From Cryptomeria japonica (lineage: Eukaryota > Streptophyta > Pinopsida > Cupressales > Cupressaceae): a stretch of 64,000 bases of DNA. The translations under genes and the position numbers were made by a program. The stretch spans positions 607,649,677 through 607,713,676 of the forward strand of contig NC_081405.1 of NCBI RefSeq assembly GCF_030272615.1, in the 5' to 3' direction. Shown here in pieces: positions 24,635-36,644 of the stretch (the first letter of the stretch is position 1; every line of letters begins with the position of its first letter). Below the pieces are notes generated by a model. That model saw only the letters and a list, made by a program, of their open reading frames with translations, ran no database searches and had not been told where the DNA came from.

Positions 24635-25218
24635 AAAGTTAATATTGAAGAAACCAGAGAAGAAATGAATCGGATATGAAAGAAAAAGAGTGATGACTCA
24701 CCTAGAGAAGAAACCGTTCCTTCACCAAATGTGGAAAATCCTGCACCGGTGAATTAAGCCCTTTTAATATGGCTAAGGGGAACTTAACGATAAATCTACC
24801 TCATGACTCCTGAAAATGAATGAGTGGTAAGAGAATTTGTATGCATGAAATTTTGATAACTTTTTGTTAATCGGTTATCAACCAGTTTTACATCTATGTA
24901 TCTTTAAGAAGTGAAATTAGGGTTTGCAACCCTAACGGGCGAGCATTTAATACAGTAGGTAAAAAGGATAAAAATGGGTTTTCACTTTGTTATTTTACCC
25001 TAATGCTTTCGAGAAAGAAATTTTGAGTGCTTGTAGAGCTAAGAAAAAATTGTTGGTTGATATTTGTCGAAGCTACATTGCGATTTGTGTAATCAAGCTG
25101 ATTTGAAGGTTGCAAAATACTAAACTGGTGTGCACTTGGGCATTCAACCAGTAAATGAGGCAGCATGCGAGAAATAATTTATTTATTTGAATAATCTTGC
25201 TTCGAATCTAGTGTATTT

Positions 25219-28200
25219 GAAATGGCATTGTCTTCTAAACCTGTAGAGAGATTAATGATTACATATGAACCTATGGAAGTTGTTGAAGTGGAAAAAATTG
25301 TGTCGTATAATGCATTGTCACTAGTTCCTAGTGGTGTTATAGAGGTGTCTTATAATGCTTTGATTGCAAGATTGAGGATCTAGGATCATTATCTATTTAC
25401 ACTCAGTTAAAATCCCTTTGCAATGAGAATAGGAAGATTCAATTAGAATATATTAGGGTTTATGAAAAAGATTTTCATAACGCTGCTTACTTGCTTGAAG
25501 ATTTTGAAGAACACATCTAAATTATTTTGAGTTGAGTTCATGGGGAGAACATGTATTTGGAAAGGACTCATAGTATAACCAAGGAATACATTCAGGTTGT
25601 AATTGGTTTTTGCTCAACAGACGAAGTACTTGTGCTGAGGCGTATTTCAAAAAAGACAGTATACACTCTAACCGGATCAACATCTGACAAGCATGCTTTT
25701 TCTGTCAATAACATCAGGGACCCAGTAATAAATTGGCAGCTATGGTTATAGGCTATAGGGTATTTTATTCTAGCAAATTAAACAGCGTTCCATCAACAGC
25801 GGTGCATACTGCTTACAAGATGATAGATGAAAATGGTAATTATGACCTATGTGACACCATAAGGAGCCAATTAATGTTAAATCTTCAGTCTATCAAGAAG
25901 GACAATAGTCTAAAGTTCAAATTTGGACAATAACTGATCTTTCTATTCTTTTATTTTCAAAATTTCCTATTGGGAATAGGTGATCTTGAGTGGTCTAAGG
26001 ATCTACCGATATCTTCCTAGCTCAAGAACAATATTAAGGTTGTGAAGAACACCTTTTCTACTGCAATGAACAAATACTTCAATGGGTTTCAGAAGAAAAT
26101 GAGCATGAGATTAAGATTGCCTAAGGATGTGGTAAAATAATTTTCCAAGGACATTGTTTTCACAGTTACCACTGATTTTTGTTTGATGGAGGTAATTGAA
26201 CCTAGAGAAGAAGAAATGTAAGATTTAACTATGACTTACTTATTAGTTATGCTAATAACCTGTTAGCATCTCCAAAGGATAAAGAGAGGGCAAAACAAGA
26301 TATTGTTGAAGTCTAGACTGCACAAGCTGAAATCACTATTGCTCCTATCACAAGTGGTAAAGGTAAGAAAAAGAAGGCTGAGCAAGCACCTCTGGTGATG
26401 AAGAATACAAGGGTGACACAGAGTGTCCAAACCAAAAAGGAACCGGCACCCAACTTTTATGCTAAGAAGGACAATGCATCAAAGAAAAGAGGTCAAAAAC
26501 TAATTCTCCAAGAAGAATCTAAAGGCACTAACATTGAGGACGAACCCAAAAAGATGAAAGCAATCGACAGAGTAGCTAAGAAAGTGAAGGAAGTGACAAA
26601 GGTAGGTGTGCCTTTTGATATCTCAACTTAGAAGCTTGAGACCCACTTTGAAAGAACGGTGAAAACATTAGGGAGAAACAGATTTGACAATGTCAGAGAT
26701 CATTTTGATTCTTTCACTGTAGAAGAAAAGGAGCAAATCATTCAGCAGGTAATCAATCATTTATGCCATTACAATACATTACCACATTAGCTTGAAAAAG
26801 ACATCTCTAATTCCTTGTATACTATTCTTTTTAATAAATGGGAGGAAGCTATAAAGAAAGAAAATGGAATCATAGATGATGTACTTGTGGAATATTTTCC
26901 TAAATTATCCAAGGACGAGTTGAATGTGCTGGTTGATAAGTATAAAGTTCATTTTCCTTATAGAAGATGATCATTGAAAAGTGCAAACTATTGAGACTGA
27001 GACTCATCAGATTGCTCAAAGTATCAAACACTCTGAAGATCTTATACCATCTGATAAGGATGAACAAGATACTATTGATAGACCTGAAATGGATGAAGAA
27101 GAAATTATGCAAGATGATGTTGTCTATCCTATCAAGAAGAAGGATGACACTATTATTCAAGTTGTTGATGATATTCAGGATTCAATTGATCTATGTGTAG
27201 ACATCATTGCACTAGATATGGAGCCACCTAAAATCACTAACTTATAGGCTACTTTAGTTGAGAAACTAACAACTCATCCAAAAGTAGACATTCCACTAGC
27301 AATAGAGCAACTTGAGAAACCCCGATCTCCCCCAGTTTCAGAGGATACTCAGAAGGAATCTATTAAAAATGTTGACACACAAATTTCTGAATAGGGAACA
27401 AAGAAAGGCTAAGAGAAAGCAATTGTTAAGGTAAAATCTTCTGAACTGGCAAAAACTTTAGTCTTACAACAAATTGATGAAGATGATGATGACTCATTAG
27501 GCATCTCAGGGGCTATAAATGTTGATAATATGAGTGCATCCGAAATGATGAAGATTGCAACTATCATGAAATCTATAGCACATAAGAAGAGACTTAAAGA
27601 GCAAAGAATGTAAGCTCAAACAATTCAGAATGCAGTAGATATTCTATCTAGTCTACTACCGGAAACTTCTACAGGACATCTGAGAACCCCTATTAGCAAA
27701 CTTGGTCAATTAGTTGCTGATGCATCTGACCAAATCAAGTCACTTGAAGAAGCAACACAAACTTATGCTGAAAAAAGTTACAAGAAGAAGTATGGAGAGC
27801 AACTTATAAAAGAAATTGATTCAAGGAAACTTGGTCTAACTTTTAACAAAGATTTATTGAGAAAAGCTATTGAAACAGGAGGAAAATAGCTTGCTTCTAC
27901 TTCTAATGTTTCATTCTTTTATTTTGATATCACTAAAAAACAAATTGAAGTAGAGAAAGAGCTAGAAACGATATGTAATGCATATGTCCCACTTCAGGAC
28001 TCTATTTTTTTTTTAACAAATCTGTGGATGATTTGCACAACAGGTTGGATACCTATGATCTTGAGAAAGAAAAAAGACTCCGGTCACTAAAGGAATTGAA
28101 GAGTCTACTCACATCCCAAGTGGATATACTACAAAGAGCCTACACAAATGCAAAAGCTATCTTAGCAACTCTAGAAACATAAATATTGGATTCCATGGAA

Positions 28201-28260
28201 GAGTTCAATACATAGAATATGTCTACGCTTGAGTACACTCAGAATGTGCAGGAAACATGA
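25219..28260 (+). pseudogene. Second ORF region of unknown function in LTR element, copy A
   Basis: A long decayed coding region starts at ATG 25,219 (MALSSKPVERLMITYEPMEV). It continues through HSITKEYIQVVIGFCSTDEV (25,567 on) and HTAYKMIDENGNYDLCD (25,806 on), then lysine- and glutamate-rich coiled-coil parts (26,395-28,250). The middle part looks globular and resembles accessory ORFs of other plant retroelements, but I cannot name the family. The position matches where pol would lie, yet no polymerase motif (such as YxDD) is present. At least ten stops or frameshifts break it. Confidence 0.5.
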
Positions 28261-28560
28261 ATAAATGCCCTATCATAAGAAGAAATTCAATGTTATTTTC
28301 ATGAGACTTGTGTATGCATGATCCCTAATTCAGTTTTTAAGTTTTTGTAAAACATTGTGATACAAACTTTTCTATATATATATATATTTCTTTTCAATTT
28401 GTCATTGTTGTCAAAGGGGGAGTAGAAATATATGTATGTGTGTTCTTAAAATTTTATATGATGTATGTATTAAAGGGGAGCACATGTATATGTGCAAAAA
28501 AAAATTTAAGCACACTTAGCGGTATTACTGTAAAATTTTCTAAGTGTTGCCATCAATGCC

Positions 28561-28571
28561 AAAGGGGAAGA
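28561..28571 (+). other. Polypurine tract, copy A
   Basis: 'aaaggggaaga' lies directly before the 3' LTR start at 28,573. It is the expected plus-strand primer of an LTR retrotransposon. Confidence 0.85.
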
Positions 28572-28572
28572 T

Positions 28573-29683
28573 TGTTGTCTTGATGATGATTGTAATGAAT
28601 TCATCAGATGTTATCATTGATGAAACACATACACACACATATGTTCATATTGTCTACCGGTGTAACTTCATAGTTGTTTACACTTCAACTAGTATGCTAG
28701 AGGTTTATATCTAACTGGTACTTGGTAACAACTAGTATATGCATGGTGGTAGCCAATGGTTATACATAACTCGACATCAACAAGGAGTATCAAGGCCAAC
28801 AAAGATTATCACAAGAGTATCAAGGATAACGGTTTATATGTTTAACTCCAACTGGTATTGATTGTTCCAACTGGTATTTGCTGATTGTGTGATGAGTTAT
28901 CACAAGTCGTGATGAGTTATTCTCACTGACAAGATTTGGCGGTATTTTTGTGATGAATTATTATCATTTGACTAGATACACTACACCTAGGTAATTGTGT
29001 TCTGATTTCTTGAGGCTAACATGAAATCTAAATGTCTATTTATTGACATCACAATTAGTTATTTTTAAATCAGTGAAAGTGATATGTTATGTGTGAAGGC
29101 AGAAGTGTTTAGTCACAAAGTATGTTGGTAAAGAGGAGTTAAGTGCGTAGAACAGAATCTATACAAGCAATTTTTGCTATCACTAGATCACATCACCTGT
29201 TGTTTTCTAACCACTGCAACAGTCAAATCCCCTAACCAAGTAAACTCTAACAAGCTTCATTGTTCAAATCCTCTAACCAGGTGATCCATTAGTTTGGATT
29301 TAAAAATCTTCCACCAAGATTACTCCTTACAGGGTACTACCAGTTATTGGGTATAGCTTGTAACTAAGCTTTGGGATCTTTAATAGCATTCGCTCCTAGC
29401 AAAGCATTTTTGTACACCCTAACCAGTCTATTATCTATTACTGCAGATAGTTAACTTGTGAGTACCATCTCACCATGGTTTTTACCTATTTGGGTTTTCC
29501 ACGTATAAACACTTGTGTTATGGCGGATGTTTTACTTATTGTGGATGTTGTTATATCATTTCTGAATGCATGCATATTCTTTAACAAACTTGTTAATTTT
29601 ATCTATCGGTCAGTGTTTAAAGTAGTACTATTTTTGGTGTCACTGATTAACCCCCCCCCTCTCAGTGCTTTACAAGTCCATCA
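28573..29683 (+). repeat. 3' LTR, copy A
   Basis: 1,111 bp, TGTTGTCTTGATGATG...AAGTCCATCA. It is longer than the 5' LTR by an insertion near 29,104. The flanking 'tatac' at 29,684-29,688 nearly repeats 'tatat' at 22,315-22,319. Confidence 0.9.
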
Positions 29684-29688
29684 TATAC

Positions 29689-30054
29689 ATGCATTAGGAT
29701 TAAGGGTATAACTTAACTTGTGCTAGCTAGTTCTTCGTATTTAGGATCAATAAATGGGTTATTAATGCTTCTAGGTTTTTGGTATTGGAGATAAACTGAT
29801 GGGTGACAACCTTATTGGTTTTTGAAATTTATGATAATGGTTGTGTTCATATCATATGAATTGGTTGATTTCTACTTGCTTCTTCTTTATTTCATTGATA
29901 AAAGTGCTTAGATGAGCAATGCCATTATAATTAGATTATTCTCTATATGATTAACATTTTGAAGATGCAATTTATCTTATTATCTAATATTAAATTATTC
30001 ACATATTACCTTTAATCCTTCATATAAATCACTATATCTTAAATTACATTACAT
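29689..30054. other. LTR-element right flank, no gene
   Basis: AT-rich sequence with no open frame of note. The copy B equivalent lies outside the window. Confidence 0.4.
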
Positions 30055-30560
30055 AAAATATATAATTCTTATTTAAAAAATATTTATAAAACCAAATAGA
30101 TCTTAATATACACAATAATCATATTCAGTACATTACCTCCATCATATCTACCTATGTTGGATCTCAATACAACTAACACATAATCCTTATACTCATTAGC
30201 ACTTGAGTAAAAAATAAAAAGAAGAGTAACATATTGACCAGATTACTTCAGAAGAAGGATATTGTAGCCTTATATCACCTTTCATAGTTGATGGGTTCCA
30301 ACAAACTCCCCATAACAAAATTAGACGGTATGGACATTCTTACATGTCACTATAATGCTTCCTGTGGCGACCGACTATGTATTGTGAAAGGGAAGTTCAT
30401 GCAGTCCTTTGATATTGATTTCCTTGGCTTTTAGACATCTTATTGGACGAAAAACAAATATTGTTGAATGCACGTATAATTCTGAGGACTTCCACTTGTA
30501 CCCGGATTCCTAGCTCTTCAGTTTTGTTTTTACTTCCATATAGAATAAAAGTCACATTTT
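30055..30560 (-). pseudogene. Third, shortened copy of the TIR-locus flanks
   Basis: Bases 30,055-30,345 match the downstream flank of the TIR gene (38,295-38,600 in copy B). They share 'aaaatatataatc/tcttatttaaaaaa', 'acctccatcatatct' and 'gatgggttccaacaaactc'. At 30,346 the match jumps to the upstream flank (about 40,541-40,690: 'gcttcctg.ggc..ccgac', 'attgtgaaagggaagtt', 'cctagctcttcag'). The whole TIR gene, about 1.9 kb in copy B, is missing between. A small duplication 'cttccatatagaa' occurs at 30,532 and 30,588. The open frame 30,397-30,603 is a by-product. Confidence 0.65.
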
Positions 30561-30719
30561 TCCTAGCTATGGAAAGATTTGTTTTCACTTCCATATAGAA
30601 CAAAAACCACGTTCTGTATTTAAGAGCTTTCTATGGGAGGCTTGATGTGTTCATTTTTGTTTCCCCGATCTAAGTTTCTGGTTCAATTTTCAAATTCATG
30701 CTAATCTACTGCACAAATT

Positions 30720-32260
30720 TTGTCTAGTTCTTATAATTAGGGTTAGGGATATGATTGGGATTAGTCTTAGTGATTTTAATTAGGGTTAGGGTTAAAGATT
30801 ATAATTAGTGATTATAATTAAAATTAGGGTTATGGTTAGGGTTAGAATTATAATTAGGATTAGGGTTAGGGTTTGAGTTAGAATTAGGGTTAGGGTTAGG
30901 GTTAGAATAGGGTTAGGATTAGGTTTCCGATTAGATATATAGTTAGGTTTAGGGTCATTAACAAGTTAGGGTCAAGAATAGAGGGAGTCGTAGTATTATA
31001 GATAAAATAATAGTTATAATTCATTTTAGTTAATGAATAGGGTTATTATCATAGGATAATGCTTAGGGTAAGGGTTGAGGTTCAATAAGAATCAGTGTGA
31101 GGATTAGGGATAAGGTTTAATAAGGATTAGGGTTAGTATTACAACTCAATTAATGTTAGATATGTATTATGATGAGCTAGGATTTAAGGATAAATCATGT
31201 TGTTAGGTTTAGGGCTATATAATAAAGCTTGGTTTCAAGGTTATCATTAGGGTTTAATTAGGGTTATGGGTTATGGTAGCATAAAGTTTGGGGATAATCT
31301 CAAGGTTAGGGTTATGATTCAGGTTCAAAAAAGGGTTTAGTAATTATGGTTAGGGTAATTTTAGAGGTCAATTAAGGCTATGATTCAATACATTAGGGCT
31401 AGGTATAAATTAGGATTAGGGATAGTGTTTAATTATGGTTAGATTAGGGTTCAAGTTGTAGTTAGTGCTTAATTTTAGGGTTATAGTTAAGTTAGCTATG
31501 GTTAGGTTTCAGTTATTGTACAATTAGGTTATTGGTAGGCTTCAATTAAGTATAGATTAGGGATATTATCAAGGTCAAGGTTTTATTATGATATGGGTTT
31601 AATTATAGTTAGGGTTAGTGTTATATTTCAATTTGGGTTAGAATTAGGGTTATGATTCAATTATATTAGGGTTAGGTTTAAATTGTGATTAGAGTTCAAT
31701 TAGGTTATTTTTTTCAGGTAAAATCCAATTAGGATTATGTTAGAAACCAATACATTTATATTATTTGGTATTAGGTTTTCAGTTAGAGATAAAGTTAGGC
31801 TTAGAGATATTATTAAGTTAGGCTTAAGGTTAGGGTTAGGGTTAAGATTCCAGTTAGAGATATTATTAAAGATAAAATCATAATTATGATAAGTTTTTGT
31901 TCAAGATTGAGGTTAGGGTTACTAAGTTATCTTTAGGGTTTAGGGTTATGGTTAGGATTATTGGTAGGGTTAGAGTTTACATAATGGTTAGTGTTAGGGT
32001 TAGGGATAGGGGTATGGTCAGGGTTAGGGTTTAGGGTTAATATTATGGCTTAATATTATGATGAGGGTTATGGTTAGGGTTAGCATTTTGGTTAGAGTTT
32101 ATATCAAGGTTAGGGTTAGGGGTGGATTGTGAATAGGTTTTACATCATGACTAGGATTAGGGTGAATATTTTAGTGAGTATTATTGATAGGTTTAGGGTT
32201 TACATCACATGTAAGGTTAGGTGTAGGATTATGATAATGATTAGGGTTTAGGGTTAAGGT
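30720..32260 (+). repeat. Degenerate interstitial telomere-like array
   Basis: About 1.5 kb is dominated by 'ttaggg' and close variants (gggttagggttaggg, attaggg, tttaggg), densest at 30,830-30,930 and 31,960-32,270. Units are interrupted by 'aatta', 'caattagg' and similar. All run in the same orientation (G-rich strand on plus). The 6-base TTAGGG form is more frequent than the plant TTTAGGG form. Degeneracy and flanking single-copy DNA on both sides argue for an internal relic, not a chromosome end. Confidence 0.8.
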
Positions 32261-33559
32261 TAAAATAAATCTTTAAAATTATGATACAAGAATTAAGCTA
32301 GTTCATTTTCAAAAAATGAAGCAATGATGCTAATTGTTTGACACGTTAAACAAATTATGTTATATTGGCTTTATGATATTGTAACAAACATTTTTTCATG
32401 ATTCTATAAATGCACACTAATACTTACAAACCCATTTTCTTGAGAATTTTCTCGGAGAATGGGAAATAAAATATGAATGAAGTTTTCTTAACTCAATTTT
32501 TTTTTGTTATGGAGTGAGAAAAAAGAATGGTGAACTTTGGGAACTTAGAAGATAGAATGTTATATGATCTAAAGTCTTGAAAAACTTTCCTAGTATACTC
32601 TCTAAGTTCATTGTCAAATATCAAAAGGAAATAATAATTCATGTCTATTCTAAGTATAGATTATCCATGCTTCCATTTACCAAATTCTAAAGTGATGAAC
32701 TCATTAATTTGAGGATCCTAATATTTTAAAAATTAAAGCACATATTAATTCTATACTTTTTATAAATAACTTTAAGGTAAAATAAATTAACTTTTGTATA
32801 TTTTATAAATTGTTTCCTTTATATTTTTATAAATAACTTTAAAGTAAAATGAAGTAACAATTTTATGCTAAATAATAATAATAGTAAATAAATATTGTCA
32901 AATAGTAATTTGATATGTTTCTTCTTTTATTATTTTTATTCATATAAAATATATTTTTATATATTTTTGAATTGAAGTTAATGTATATTGTGTAGACATT
33001 AGCATAAATCAACTAACTTTAAATAGTGTCCTTTTATTGTGAAATTAAATTAAATGCAATTCTATTTTTTAAATGAATCAAAAATTAGTTTTACAATAAC
33101 TTTAAAAAAGAAATCTAGAAATAAATAGGATCTTTTTAAAATATTGTAGATATTTAAACAACATTTATATTCTATTTTTCTTTTTTGATGCAAATTTCTA
33201 CCATTTATAAAATTAAATTACATTTTATTTTTAGTTTTTAAAAAATGAATCATCAATTAGTTTTAGAATAAATTTACAACCAAATCTAGATTTAAATGAA
33301 AATTTTCTATACTTTTTGAGATATCAACAAAATTTCTATTCTATTTCTAGTCTTTTTGCATGCAAATCATTTCAAATTCTAAAACTAAACTAATTTTAAT
33401 TTTTTAATTGTCAAATGAATGAACAATTAATTTTAGAAAAAAATAATTTTATAATTGATTTTTAAGATTTGCAATTGTCATTATCTAAATGACAAAATTA
33501 TAGTTTTCTACAAAATGGAATTGCACTCTGACATATTTTCTAAAACATGACAAATAACA
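32261..33559. other. AT-rich stretch, no gene seen
   Basis: Very AT-rich, with repeated words such as 'tttataaataactttaa' (twice near 32,760 and 32,826) and 'aatgaatca..aattagtttta' (near 33,074, 33,246 and 33,415). The latter suggests an old imperfect tandem repeat of about 170 bases. No coding signal. Confidence 0.5.
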
Positions 33560-36505
33560 TAAGAGAAAGCCAAACAAGACAAGGAGATAAATATCATTAT
33601 AAAAGGTTTGAAGGAATTTGGATAGAAGGAAAGAACATATATTTTAGCAAGGTATTTTCTCAAGGACAAGTTGAAGTGGATAGGCTATATTCAAACAACA
33701 AATAAGATCAAAAAGAAAATAGGAGAAGGAAATGATATGCATGTGAGATTTACTCTAAGAATCTTAGAGGACAAATCTATGGTCCTTAAAAGAAGGGGGA
33801 TTGTTAGAGGTATTTATATTTACCTAGATGCAAGGAGATGGGCATGGCTGAAAAATGGAATAAATAAAATCAGCGAGCAATGGACACACAAGAAATAGGG
33901 ACTCGGGGCCCCATGAGATTGGAATTGTAGAGGTCACCCATGGGGAAGAGGACCGGGGTTGGGGCCCATAACAAAGTGGAAGGACATTATTGTTCTTATG
34001 GAAATACATGAACATGACAGATGTAGGATCCCAGACATTGAAGGATACATCAAATTTCTGTGTGGAATGAAGAGATTGGGATAGGTAAAGGTTACAAAGG
34101 GATCACAATGTTAATAAAATAAACATGGAGTGGTATTGTGAAGTTAGAGAAAGAGGACCTAAATAAATAGTTTATATGCTTGAAAATAACAGATAATGAG
34201 GATACAGTTTTGATGGTGGCTTTCTATTTTTCTCCAAAAGGTTCAAAATTCTACAAGAAGAGGAATTTGGATACAAAACCTGCTTATGATCCACTAAAGA
34301 AAGATATCTCAACTTTTAGTATTGTAGGTGATATTATCCTAATTGGTGACTTCAATGCTAGGATAGGGAACAATCAATCTATTTATATGATAAACAATGT
34401 AGAGTAGGATAAAATCCCCTTATGGCTAGGGGAAAATGAAGATCATCTTTAGAAAATGACTTCACAAGATGGGAATGGGAGTGTATCACACTTTGGAACT
34501 GAGTTGTTAGGCCTTTGTAGCTTATATTGGGCATATGTAATGGCATGAAAAATTGGCCGAGATTTAATAGTATCACTTGCAAAACATATAATGGACAAAG
34601 TGTGATAGACTGCATAGTATATTCTCAAAGCTTTATTTCCAACTTGGTGGACTTAACCTTTGAAGACTATCTCATAGAGATGATTTTGGTCATATGCCTT
34701 TTTTGTATTAAGTTTGGTAAGAACACTAAGGCCTAAAAGAAGAGTAGAATCAACACTCTCATAGGAAGGTGATCACACAAGGTAAAATCCTTATAAATCA
34801 AGAAAATTGGGAGCTCTAGAGAAACACTTGTAGTTGGCAAAAAATAGTATAGAAAATAATGGAAACAAGAGGGAAAAAGAGTATGTTCTTAGTAGCATGC
34901 CAATATTTTAAATACAAAATATTTTGAAGGTGTGTATGAATTGTAAACCTATTAAGAGGGTATGAAATATCTTTCTAGCTAATCCTTGGTATGGAAAAGA
35001 GTGCAAGGATACTAAAAATTCTCTTATATGGAAGGAGTCAAACAAGGAAACAAGTTAATATACAAGAAATTGATAAAATAAAAAAAATATGGAACAATCA
35101 ATCTATTTATATGATAAACAATGTAGAGTAGGATAAAATCCCCTTATGGCAAGGGGAAAATGAAGATCATCTTTAGAAAATGAGTTCACAAGATGGGAAT
35201 GGGAGTGTATCACACTTTGTAGCTGAGTTGTTAGGCCTTTGTAGCTTATATTGGGCATATGTAATGGCATGAAAAATTGGCCGAGATTTAATAGTATCAC
35301 TTGCAAAATATATAATGGACAAAGTGTGATAGACTACATAGTATATTCTCAAAGCTTTATTTCCAACTTGGTGGACTTAACCTTTGAAGACTGTCTCATA
35401 GAGATGATTTTGGTCATATGCCTTTTTTGTATTAAGTTTGGTATAAACACTAAGGCCTACAAGAAGAGTAGAATCAACACTCTCACAGGAAGGTCATCAC
35501 ACAAGGTAAAATCCTTATAAATCAAGAAAATCAGGAGCTCTAGAGAAACACTTGTAGTTGGCAAAAAATAGTATAGAAAATAATGGAAACAAGAGGGAAA
35601 AAGAGTATGTTCTCAGTAGCATGCCAATATTTTAAATAAAATTTTTTTTGAAGGTGTGTATGCATTGTAAACCTATTAAGAGGGTATGAAATATCTTTCT
35701 AGCTAATCCTTGGTATGGAAAAGAGTGCAAGAATACTAAAAAATCTCTTATATGGAAGGAGTCCAACAAGGAAACAAGTTAATATACAAGAAATTGATAA
35801 AATAAATAAAAGAAAGATATGTAATTTGAAGATGGAAGGAACTAATTGCCATGGGGAAACGCAATCCTAAATCATTGTGGAGGGAGTTAGAAGAAAAGAA
35901 AAAGCAAATAGAAAATAATATCAGAGATGCCTTGTGGATGGATTATGTGAAGCTCCTCTATGAACAAACAAATGAGAAAATAAATCCACCCACAATTGAC
36001 ACTTCAACTAAGGTTTTTTTAGTAATAGACATCAAACAAGGTATAAAGAATTTGGTAAGTGGTAAAACACAAGATATTGATGGTGTGCAGGAAGAATTTT
36101 AAAATGGGGAGCTGGCCTCCTAGCTCCACATATCAAGAAGATCTTTAATGAAGTTACCCAAAACATCTTTCTAGTTGAATGGACAACTAGTGTTGTTATT
36201 CCTCTCCACAAAAGTGTTGAAATTAATAACCCTTCTAATTACCATAGTATTATGGTGAACCTTCTCTTTGGAAAGCTTTTAGGGAGTATGCTACAATTTA
36301 AGATCGATAAATGGGCAAAAAAAAGGGAAAAAGGGCTAGAGAACAGGCTAGTATCTGACCTAAGCACTCTACCATTTCCCATTGCATAACTCTAAGGAAT
36401 TTCATTGAAAATGTTTGGGACAACCAAGGTGAAGAAGCCTTTTCCTACTTTGTAGATTTCAGAAGAGCTTTTGACACCATACCTAGAGATAAGCTTTGGT
36501 ATTAT
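33560..36505 (+). pseudogene. LINE remnant: RNA-binding-like, endonuclease and RT start
   Basis: The plus strand reads in LINE order. An N-terminal segment at 33,600-33,840 contains FTLRILEDKSMVLKRRGIVRG. Endonuclease pieces follow: WNCRGHPWGRG near 33,920, VAFYFSPKGSKFY (34,207 on), IILIGDFNAR (34,335 on), CNGMKNWPRFNSITCK (35,257 on). The reverse transcriptase N-terminal blocks at 36,050-36,505 end in FVDFRRAFDTIPRDKLW. Stops and frameshifts are common. A 724-bp piece of the endonuclease region is duplicated in tandem. The RT breaks off at about 36,505, before the catalytic YxDD block, and 36,506-36,644 is unassigned sequence before copy B of the large duplication. Confidence 0.75.
34367..35814 (+). 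repeat. 724-bp tandem duplication inside LINE remnant
   Basis: 34,367-35,090 and 35,091-about 35,814 are near-identical direct copies, both beginning 'ggaacaatcaatctattta' and ending near 'aagaaattgataaaata'. The small differences (for example tggctagggg against tggcaagggg) show the event is not brand new. It repeats the middle of the endonuclease region. Confidence 0.9.
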
Positions 36506-36644
36506 AAATTGTGATAGAACTTTAGAATTTCACTCCATCATAAATCTAGATGAATTGAATAAAAAATTTAAATATTTAAAATTCTCGAAAATTATTTTGG
36601 TGCTCCATGAACCTAAGAAGACATCCTCAACTCATTTTGTTAAT

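Larger units (their letters stand above)
22320..29683 (+). mobile_element. LTR retrotransposon with gag but no polymerase, copy A
   Basis: A 7.36-kb plus-strand element has both LTRs (22,320-23,402 and 28,573-29,683), a primer binding site at 23,405-23,417 and a purine tract at 28,561-28,571. The interior encodes a coiled-coil and zinc-knuckle gag (23,471-24,634) and a second, unfamiliar ORF region (25,219-28,260). I found no protease, integrase, reverse transcriptase or RNase H, so it would depend on another element for mobility. The LTRs differ by about 18 of the first 180 aligned bases, so insertion is old. Copy B holds the same element without a single difference that I can see. Confidence 0.9.

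Noticed and set aside
30720-32260. Chromosome end
   Set aside because: The array is degenerate and has LINE and duplicated DNA on both sides.
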